A DNA stretch of 7,761 bases from Bacillota bacterium (lineage in GTDB: Bacteria; Bacillota; Limnochordia; Limnochordales; ZCTH02-B6): positions 1 through 7,761 of the forward strand of contig PKQR01000107.1 of NCBI GenBank assembly GCA_017578085.1, read 5' to 3'. A program made the translations under genes and the position numbers. The notes below the pieces were generated by a model. It had not been told where the DNA came from. It searched no databases and was given only the letters and a program-made list of their open reading frames with translations. Of the stretch, positions 1 through 5,853 are shown piece after piece. How positions within the stretch are numbered: the first letter of the stretch is position 1; every line of letters begins with the position of its first letter.

Positions 1-993
1 GTCTTCGAACGCCAGGCGTGGGGCAACCTCTACGGCATCGTCCAGGAGGTTACCGGCGACGGCTACGTGGTGCAGCTAGCCGACGGCCGTACCCGCTTCG
101 TGCGGGCCGAAGATGTGGTGGACAGCTGGCGGCCCAACGCCATGTCCACCGTACAGAAACTGCTGGCCTACGTTGTCAACGTCTGGGAGTTCCTGACCGG
201 CGAGCCCCGGGAGTCCAACACCGAAGGCGGCATCTTCCCGGCCCTGTTTGGCACGGTGCTGATGGTGCTTCTCATGAGCCTTGCCGCGGTGCCCTTAGGG
301 GCGCTGGCGGCGCTGTTCCTGCGGGAGTACGCCGGGGAGGGGCCGCTGGTATCGGCGGTGCGGGTGGCGGTCAACAACCTGGCCGGCGTGCCCTCCATTG
401 TGTACGGCGTGTTCGGCCTCGGCTTCTTCGTCTACGGCGTAGGGGGCACCATCGATCAGCTGTTTTTCGCCGAACGGCTGCCGACGCCCACTTTCGGCAC
501 GGGAGGGCTCTTGTGGGCCTCGCTTACGATGGCGCTGCTGACGGTGCCGGTGGTCATCGTGGCCACCGAGGAAGGCTTGGCTGCCATTCCGGCGTCCCAG
601 CGGGAAGCCTCTCTGGCCTTAGGGGCGACGCGCTGGGAAACGGTGCGGTACGTCATCCTGCCCCGGGCCATGCCGGGCGTCATCACAGGCGCCATCCTGG
701 CCGTTGCCCGGGCGGCGGGCGAAGTCGCTCCCTTGATGCTCACCGGGGTTGTCAAGGTGGCGCCGGCCCTGCCCATCGACGGGAACCCACCCTTCGTGCA
801 CCTGTATCGCAAGTTCATGCACCTGGGGTTTCACATCTACGACGCTGGTTTCCAATCGCCCAACGTGGAAGCCGCCAGGCCCATGGTATTCGCCACCACG
901 CTGGTGCTATTGGCGCTCATCACCGGCCTCAACCTGTCGGCCGTCGTGCTGCGCCACCGCCTGCGCCAGCGGTACCAATCGTCGGCTTTTTGA
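1..993 (+). CDS. pstA: Phosphate ABC transporter permease PstA, long variant (5' end missing)
   Basis: Inner-membrane permease subunit of the high-affinity phosphate importer PstSCAB, which pairs with PstC and is driven by PstB. The frame is open to the left edge, so this is the C-terminal 330 residues. Residues 1-47 of the fragment (VFERQAWGNLYG and onward) are hydrophilic. They resemble the end of the extra extracytoplasmic segment found in long PstA proteins, which E. coli PstA lacks. Several membrane segments follow (about 80-108, 125-147, 170-190, 225-250 and 295-317). The permease EAA loop lies at 201-221, with EASLALGA, the conserved Gly208 and the ILP ending at 221. The NNLAGVPS segment at 125-132 is also typical of PstA. 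A GTG at 67 would give a shorter protein, but it lies inside the conserved-looking segment and is not believed to be the start. pstB follows after 14 nt, so the two are cotranscribed. PstA identity is firm; the exact domain boundary of the extra segment is inferred. Confidence 0.93.
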   Translation, partial: VFERQAWGNLYGIVQEVTGDGYVVQLADGRTRFVRAEDVVDSWRPNAMSTVQKLLAYVVNVWEFLTGEPRESNTEGGIFPALFGTVLMVLLMSLAAVPLGALAALFLREYAGEGPLVSAVRVAVNNLAGVPSIVYGVFGLGFFVYGVGGTIDQLFFAERLPTPTFGTGGLLWASLTMALLTVPVVIVATEEGLAAIPASQREASLALGATRWETVRYVILPRAMPGVITGAILAVARAAGEVAPLMLTGVVKVAPALPIDGNPPFVHLYRKFMHLGFHIYDAGFQSPNVEAARPMVFATTLVLLALITGLNLSAVVLRHRLRQRYQSSAF

Positions 994-998
994 GGAGG
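993..998 (+). promoter_or_regulatory. Ribosome binding site of pstB
   Basis: A perfect AGGAGG begins on the last base of the pstA stop codon and lies 9 nt before GTG 1008. It decides the pstB start. The ATG at 1000 is only 1 nt from it and reads ATG-AAG-CTG-TGA, so it cannot encode the protein. Confidence 0.8.
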
Positions 999-1007
999 CA
1001 TGAAGCT

Positions 1008-1895
<888 letters not shown>

Positions 1896-1897
1896 CC

Positions 1898-1914
1898 GGG
1901 CCGCGCCTCGGCCC
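1898..1914 (+). other. Small GC hairpin just after pstB
   Basis: GGGCCG (1898-1903), loop CGCCT, then CGGCCC (1909-1914) form a perfect 6-bp stem three bases past the pstB stop. There is no T-run after it, so it is not a canonical intrinsic terminator. It could protect or define the 3' end of the pst transcript, or assist a factor-dependent stop. Confidence 0.4.
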
Positions 1915-1918
1915 CAAC

Positions 1919-1949
1919 TTACGGTTGCCGGACAGTCAGACGGTATAAA
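1919..1949 (+). promoter_or_regulatory. Weak promoter candidate for the peptide-uptake operon
   Basis: TATAAA at 1944-1949 is a good -10-like hexamer in an otherwise GC-rich region. The best -35-like partner at a tolerable distance is TTACGG (1919-1924) with a 19-bp spacer. The better hexamer TTGCCG (1925-1930) is only 13 bp away, which is too short. The position, between the pst operon and the binding-protein gene, is where a promoter is expected. The match itself is weak and a different site in 1950-2110 could be used. Confidence 0.22.
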
Positions 1950-2040
1950 GGGGTCTCCGCATAAAGACCACACCCAGCCGCCTAATCATTGGAAATCCGC
2001 TCTATTCAAATCCATAGCTGCCAGAAGGTAGGAGTGCCGC

Positions 2041-2090
2041 GGCAACTGGTGGAAAAATCACGAATCAGGCAAACCCGCCGCCCGGTTGCC
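2041..2090 (+). other. Possible leader hairpin upstream of the binding-protein gene
   Basis: GGCAACTGG (2041-2049) can pair with CCGGTTGCC (2082-2090) as a 9-bp stem with one G-U pair, enclosing a 32-nt loop with an AT-rich part (GGAAAAATCACGAATC). It lies 30-100 nt before the ribosome binding site, in what would be the 5' leader. I recognise no riboswitch consensus in it. The large loop and the low specificity of a GC-rich stem keep confidence low. Confidence 0.25.
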
Positions 2091-2119
2091 AAGGGCGCGG
2101 GTCCGGCCATTACACGACC

Positions 2120-2128
2120 GGGAGGGAG
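2120..2128 (+). promoter_or_regulatory. Ribosome binding site of the binding-protein gene
   Basis: GGGAGGGAG ends 10 nt before ATG 2139. It supports that start over the upstream in-frame TTG 1989 and GTG 2034. Those would place about 35-50 charged residues ahead of the signal peptide. Confidence 0.7.
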
Positions 2129-2138
2129 ACAAGCCGTC

Positions 2139-3719
2139 ATGGGCGTCATCGTGTCTGAAACGCTGTTCCGTCGATGGTTGGCACTGGCGGTGCTCGGGCT
2201 CGTGCTCGCGGCAATCGCGGGTGTCCCGGTTTCCGCGGCTACGCCGAGGGATGTGCTGGTCATCGGCATCGCCGGCGACGTGGACAACTTGGACCCGCAC
2301 GTGACCATGACCAACCGGTCCTGGGCCGTGACGTATCCGGCGTACCAGCGCCTCGTGCGCTACAAGGTCGAAAACGGCGTCGGCAGCACCGAGGTGGAGC
2401 CGGACCTGGCCACGGGCTGGACGGTTTCCGACGACGGGCTCGTGTGGACGTTCACCTTGCGCCGGACGGCGCGGTTTGCGGACGGCACGCCGGTGGATGC
2501 CCACGCCGTCGTCTACAGCTTCAACCGCCTGCTGGCCATCGGGGAAGGGCCGGCCGACTCCTTCCCGACGCTGGCCAAGGTGGAAGCGCTGGACGACTAC
2601 ACCGTCCGCTTCACGCTCAGCGAGCCGTTTGCGCCGTTCCTGCTGACGCTGGCCAACAACGGCGCGGCCATCATCAACCCGCGCCTGGAGGCGTATGCGG
2701 AGGGCGGCGACCTCGGCCGGGGCTACCTGGCCGAACACACCATGGGCAGCGGCCCGTACCAGGTGGAGCGCTGGGATAAGGATCAGCAGATCCGCCTCGT
2801 GCCCAACCCCTACTACGACGGGCCGGCACCTGCGTTCCGCATGGTCGTATTCCAGGTAATTAAGGACCCGTCTGCCCGGCGGCTGCAGCTGGAGCGGGGC
2901 GACATTGACATCGCGGAGGCGCTGCCTCTGGACCAGCTCCAGCGGCTGCGCAACATGCCGGGCATCCGGGTGGAGGACCATCCGAGCCTGCGGGTGACGT
3001 ACCTCTACCTCAACAACCGGCGGGCGCCCCTCAACGACCCGCGGGTGCGGCAAGCCATTTCGTATGCTGTGGACTACGACGCCATTATCCAGGGCGTGAT
3101 GCTGGGCAACGCGGTGCAGATGCGCGGGCCTGTGCCCCAGGGCATGTGGTCGCACGATCCCGAGGTGTTCCAATACCGCCGGGATCTGGACAAGGCCCGG
3201 GCGCTCTTGCGGGAGGCGGGCGTGAGCGGCTTGCGGCTGGGGTATCTGTACTCGCCGGTGTATCCTGAATGGGAGCAGATTGGCCTGGCCCTGCAGGCGC
3301 AGCTCGCCGAGGTCGGCATCCAGCTGGAGCTGCAGCCGTACGCCTACGCGACCATGCGGGCTATGCTGGGCGACGGCGAGTTTGACATCGCCGTCGGCAA
3401 CTGGACGCCCGACTTCGCCGACCCGTACATGTTCATGAACTACTGGTTCGACTCCGCCAACGGCGGCTTGCCGGGCAACCGCTCCTTCTACAGCAACCCC
3501 GAGGTCGACCGGCTCATCCGGCGGGCGGCCGTGGTGACGGACATCGCTGAGCGTACCCGCCTGTACCGGGAGGCGCAGCGCATCGTGGTGGAGGAGGCCG
3601 CGTACGTCTACCTGTACCAGCAGCGGTACCAGGTGGCCATGCGGGACAACGTCCAAGGCTACGTCTTTAACCCGATGCTGGTCGACATCTTCAACGTGGA
3701 CACCATGTTCAAGCGCTGA
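2139..3719 (+). CDS. Family 5 extracellular solute-binding protein, dipeptide/oligopeptide type
   Basis: Extracytoplasmic receptor (SBP_bac_5, PF00496) that captures peptides or related solutes and delivers them to the two permeases encoded next. It has 526 residues, the usual size. A Sec-type signal peptide is clear: RR at 11-12, a hydrophobic core at 13-30, and a likely cleavage site after VSA (33). Family hallmarks run in order: DVDNLDPH (47-54), EPDLATGW (87-94), DGLVWTFTLR (99-108), FADGTPVDAHAVVYSFNR (113-130), GSGPYQVERW (203-212), NPYYDG (223-228), NDPRVRQAISYAVDYDAI (299-316), NWTPDFADPY (421-430) and the C-terminal QGYVFNP (506-512). There is no lipobox cysteine and I see no cysteine anywhere in the protein, so it is not a standard lipoprotein. 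The gene is first in a three-gene unit and is followed by a strong hairpin, consistent with higher expression of the receptor than of the permeases. Substrate cannot be read from sequence; peptides are the default, but nickel, sugars or opines occur in this family. Confidence 0.92.
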   Translation: MGVIVSETLFRRWLALAVLGLVLAAIAGVPVSAATPRDVLVIGIAGDVDNLDPHVTMTNRSWAVTYPAYQRLVRYKVENGVGSTEVEPDLATGWTVSDDGLVWTFTLRRTARFADGTPVDAHAVVYSFNRLLAIGEGPADSFPTLAKVEALDDYTVRFTLSEPFAPFLLTLANNGAAIINPRLEAYAEGGDLGRGYLAEHTMGSGPYQVERWDKDQQIRLVPNPYYDGPAPAFRMVVFQVIKDPSARRLQLERGDIDIAEALPLDQLQRLRNMPGIRVEDHPSLRVTYLYLNNRRAPLNDPRVRQAISYAVDYDAIIQGVMLGNAVQMRGPVPQGMWSHDPEVFQYRRDLDKARALLREAGVSGLRLGYLYSPVYPEWEQIGLALQAQLAEVGIQLELQPYAYATMRAMLGDGEFDIAVGNWTPDFADPYMFMNYWFDSANGGLPGNRSFYSNPEVDRLIRRAAVVTDIAERTRLYREAQRIVVEEAAYVYLYQQRYQVAMRDNVQGYVFNPMLVDIFNVDTMFKR

Positions 3720-3728
3720 AGCTGGAGG

Positions 3729-3787
3729 AGCGCCCCGGGCGCCGGCGGGCAAGGGCCTTCTGGCCCCCATGGCGGTCCCGGGGCGCT
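3729..3787 (+). other. Large intercistronic hairpin after the binding-protein gene
   Basis: AGCGCCCCGGG (3729-3739) and CCCGGGGCGCT (3777-3787) form a perfect 11-bp stem. Inside it, CGCC (3740-3743) pairs with GGCG (3771-3774) past a 2-nt bulge. A second hairpin, GGGCC-TTCT-GGCCC (3753-3766), sits at the tip. It begins 9 nt after the stop and ends 41 nt before the permease start. No T-run follows it on the plus strand. It therefore looks more like an mRNA 3'-stabilising or partial-termination element than a full terminator, as known for other binding-protein operons such as malE-malF. Confidence 0.7.
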
Positions 3788-3817
3788 ATTGCGTAGAAAC
3801 CGAGGCACGGTGATCCT

Positions 3818-3826
3818 GAGGTGAGG
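3818..3826 (+). promoter_or_regulatory. Ribosome binding site of the first permease
   Basis: GAGGTGAGG precedes ATG 3829. The GAGGTGA part leaves a short spacing of 4 nt, and this is the only Shine-Dalgarno-like run near the start. It agrees with the N-terminus at MGLGQVIARR, directly before the first membrane segment. Confidence 0.55.
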
Positions 3827-3828
3827 CC

Positions 3829-4845
3829 ATGGGCTTGGGCCAGGTGATCGCCCGGCGCCTGGCCCTGATGGTGCTGGTGCTGCTGGGCGTCACCCTGCTG
3901 ACCTTTCTCATCTCCCACGCCATCCCGGGCGACCCGGCGCGGCTTTTGGCCGGCCAGCGGGCCAGCGACGAGGTGGTGGCCCAGATCCGCCGCAACTACG
4001 GGCTGGATCAGCCGCTGTATGTGCAGTACATCCGGTACATGTCGGGCCTGCTGCGGGGAGATCTGGGCCGCTCCATCCGCACGGGCCGGCCTGTGGGTGA
4101 AGACTTGGCCCGGTTTTTCCCGGCGACGCTGGAGCTGGTGGGCACGGCCATGTTCCTGGCTGTGCTCATCGGCGTGCCTCTGGGCGTGGCTTCGGCCGCG
4201 CGCAACAATTCGTGGGTCGACCATTTGAGCCGCAGCGTGTCGGTGGCCGGGGTTTCCATGCCCTTGTTTTGGCTGGGGATCGTCGCCCTCGCGCTGTTTT
4301 ACGGCAGGCTCGGGTGGCTGCCCGGCTCAGGGCGATTGTCGCCCTTTGCCATCGCGCCGCCGACCGTGACGGGTTTGTACCTGATCGACGCCGCCCTGGC
4401 CGGCGACTGGGCCACGTGGCGGGACGCGGCGGTGCATTTGATCTTGCCGGCGAGCTGCCTCGCCTTTGTCCACGTCGGGATCGTGGCCCGGCAGGTAAGG
4501 GGAAGCCTGCTTGAGGTGCTCCACCAGGACTACATCCGCACCGCCCATGCGTACGGCGTGCCGCCCCGGCGGGTGCTGTACCGCTATGCCCTGCGCAACG
4601 CCCTGGTGCCGGCGTTGACGGTGGTGGGCCTCGCCCTGGGGGACTTGCTGGCCGGCGCGGTCGTCACCGAGACCGTTTTCGCCTGGCCGGGCATGGGCAG
4701 CTATGTGGTGGATTCCATCACGTCGCTGGATTTCCCGGCCATCATGGGTTTTACCGTCGTCGTCTCGGTGGGCTACAGCGTCATCAACCTCATGGTGGAC
4801 CTGATCACCCTCCGGCTCGACCCCCGCATCCGGGCCATGGGGTAG
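3829..4845 (+). CDS. Peptide-type ABC transporter permease, DppB/OppB family
   Basis: Inner-membrane channel subunit that pairs with the DppC-type permease encoded downstream. It has 338 residues, normal for the family. The first membrane segment (about 11-31) begins right after the basic ARR and is followed by the DppB hallmark IPGDPARLL (32-40). The extracytoplasmic part carries YGLDQPLYVQYIRY (57-70), GLLRGDLGRSI (73-83) and FPATLEL (97-103). Further membrane segments lie at about 104-123, 139-158, 203-220, 259-281 and 303-323. The EAA loop, which docks on the ATPase, is DYIRTAHAYGVPP (234-246) with Gly243, followed by YALRNALVPAL. The insert with TGLYLIDAALAGDW (181-194) is typical of DppB. 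The stop is TAG (4843-4845), lying at the very start of a short tandem repeat. The downstream permease is in the same reading frame with no further stop between. The family call is firm; the substrate is unknown. Confidence 0.95.
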   Translation: MGLGQVIARRLALMVLVLLGVTLLTFLISHAIPGDPARLLAGQRASDEVVAQIRRNYGLDQPLYVQYIRYMSGLLRGDLGRSIRTGRPVGEDLARFFPATLELVGTAMFLAVLIGVPLGVASAARNNSWVDHLSRSVSVAGVSMPLFWLGIVALALFYGRLGWLPGSGRLSPFAIAPPTVTGLYLIDAALAGDWATWRDAAVHLILPASCLAFVHVGIVARQVRGSLLEVLHQDYIRTAHAYGVPPRRVLYRYALRNALVPALTVVGLALGDLLAGAVVTETVFAWPGMGSYVVDSITSLDFPAIMGFTVVVSVGYSVINLMVDLITLRLDPRIRAMG

Positions 4846-4883
4846 AGGCAGGCAGAGGCAAGCAGGGGCAAGCAGAGGCAAGC
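4844..4883 (+). repeat. Four-copy 10-bp tandem repeat at the permease junction
   Basis: Four consecutive decamers are present: AGAGGCAGGC (4844-4853), AGAGGCAAGC (4854-4863), AGGGGCAAGC (4864-4873) and AGAGGCAAGC (4874-4883). Each differs from the consensus AGAGGCAAGC by at most one base. The array starts on the second base of the upstream permease's stop codon. A further AGGCAAGCAGG occurs at 4921-4931, an exact copy of 4876-4886. The array is purine-rich on the plus strand and, being a 10-bp unit, changes reading frame with each copy gained or lost. Confidence 0.85.
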
Positions 4884-4891
4884 AGGTCGGA

Positions 4892-4921
4892 GGCACGTGG
4901 GTAGGCGGCACGTAGGTAGGA
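4892..4921 (+). repeat. Two-copy 15-bp repeat next to the decamer array
   Basis: GGCACGTGGGTAGGC (4892-4906) is directly followed by GGCACGTAGGTAGGA (4907-4921), 13 of 15 positions identical. With the decamer array it makes nearly all of the gap between the two permease genes repetitive. The last unit supplies the AGGAGG used by the downstream gene. Confidence 0.7.
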
Positions 4922-4923
4922 GG
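4918..4923 (+). promoter_or_regulatory. Ribosome binding site of the second permease, inside the repeat region
   Basis: Perfect AGGAGG, 9 nt before TTG 4933. The motif and spacing are the same as at the pstB start. It favours TTG 4933 over GTG 4897 (GGAGG only 3 nt away) and GTG 4945 (21 nt away). Confidence 0.55.
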
Positions 4924-4932
4924 CAAGCAGGG

Positions 4933-5853
4933 TTGCCCGTCGATGTGCTGACGCAACGGGATCCCGACAGCCTGGCGGACCGTGAGGGAGCCGGGCGCGG
5001 CCGCGCTGCGCGCCGGCGCCGTCCCGTCATGGCCTGGATCGGCTTCGTGCTGGTCATCGTTCCTGTGCTCGCGTCGGTCTTCGCGCCGTGGCTGGCGACC
5101 CATGACCCCAACCAGGTCAACCTGGCCCGCCGGTTGCAGCCGCCGTCGGCGGAGCACTGGTTCGGGACGGACGAAGTGGGTCGGGACTTGTTTTCCCGGG
5201 TCTTGGACGGCGGCCGGCGCTCCATCGGCGCGGGGGTGAGCGTCGTGCTGCTCGCGGCCAGCGCCGGCATCGTGCTGGGCGGCATCAGCGGTTGGGTTGG
5301 GGGCAAGCTTGACCTGGTCCTGATGCGGGTGATGGACATCATCCTGGCGTTTCCGGCGCTGGTGCTGGCCATGGCGCTGGCGGCGGCTTTGGGCCCCGGC
5401 CTGATGAGCTCGGTGCTGGCGGTGGCCTTCGTGCGCGTGCCGGTCTACGTGCGGCTGGTGCGGGCGCAGGTACTGTCACTGAGGGAACGGGAGTACGTGA
5501 CCGCCGCGGTGGCGGCAGGCGCCCCCACCTGGTACATCCTGTGGCGCCACCTGATCCCCAACAGCCTCCCGCCCGTGGTCGTCCAGGCGACGCTGGACGC
5601 GGGCAACGCGATGCTGCTCACGGCGACCATGAGCTTCCTGGGCCTGGGCGTGCGGGCGCCGGCCGCCGAGTGGGGCGCAATGGTCAACAGCGGCCGCGTC
5701 TACCTGCTGGACCAATGGTGGTACCCGACGTTCCCCGGGGCCGCCATTCTCATGACGGCTATGGGCTTTAACCTTATCGGCGACTACTGGCGCGACCGCC
5801 TCGATCCCCGCCACGCGGCTACTGCCCGGGGGCAGAGCCGTACAAAGCAGTGA
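4933..5853 (+). CDS. Peptide-type ABC transporter permease, DppC/OppC family
   Basis: Second channel subunit, the partner of the DppB-type permease upstream. With the TTG 4933 start it has 306 residues, close to the family norm. About 30 hydrophilic residues with an Arg-rich stretch (RAARRRR) precede the first membrane segment (about 34-54). Then come the DppC hallmarks FAPWLATHDPNQ (50-61), LQPPSAEHWFGTDEVGRDLFSR (68-89, conserved core FGTDEVGRD) and further membrane segments at about 100-122, 134-152, 155-173, 217-235 and 267-285. The EAA loop is EYVTAAVAAGAPTWYILWRH (187-206) followed by LIPNSLPP, with Gly at 196. MSFLGLGVRAPAAEWGAM (233-250) is the other family signature. The start is uncertain: GTG 4897 would add 12 residues and GTG 4945 would remove 4. 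The 3' end overlaps the convergent glycosidase gene by 35 bp. No ATPase gene follows. Confidence 0.92.
   Translation: MPVDVLTQRDPDSLADREGAGRGRAARRRRPVMAWIGFVLVIVPVLASVFAPWLATHDPNQVNLARRLQPPSAEHWFGTDEVGRDLFSRVLDGGRRSIGAGVSVVLLAASAGIVLGGISGWVGGKLDLVLMRVMDIILAFPALVLAMALAAALGPGLMSSVLAVAFVRVPVYVRLVRAQVLSLREREYVTAAVAAGAPTWYILWRHLIPNSLPPVVVQATLDAGNAMLLTATMSFLGLGVRAPAAEWGAMVNSGRVYLLDQWWYPTFPGAAILMTAMGFNLIGDYWRDRLDPRHAATARGQSRTKQ

Noticed and set aside
18..1007. The pstB reading frame stays open upstream through most of pstA, as if PstB had a 330-residue N-terminal extension.
   Set aside because: That part is Arg/Gly/Ala-rich shadow of pstA without domain features. GTG 1008 with AGGAGG at 9 nt explains the start.
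1922..2090. CGGTTGCC occurring twice (1922-1929 and 2083-2090) as possible operator half-sites.
   Set aside because: Eight bases repeated over 160 bp in GC-rich DNA is within chance, and there is no dyad or regulator gene to support it.
1989..2138. Upstream extension of the binding-protein gene to TTG 1989 or GTG 2034.
   Set aside because: It would put 35-50 charged residues before the signal peptide, and neither codon has a well-spaced ribosome binding site. ATG 2139 has GGGAGGGAG at a good distance.
2058..3770. A 570-codon open frame on the minus strand opposite the binding-protein gene.
   Set aside because: The translation is rich in His, Arg, Val and Gln with no recognisable domain, and it lies opposite a clear family 5 binding protein. 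It is an expected antisense shadow in GC-rich coding DNA.
4327..5157. A minus-strand frame across the permease junction giving repeated Pro-Pro-Thr and Cys-Leu-Pro-Leu stretches.
   Set aside because: The pattern is just the reverse translation of the purine-rich repeats, and the rest of the frame lies opposite confirmed permease genes.
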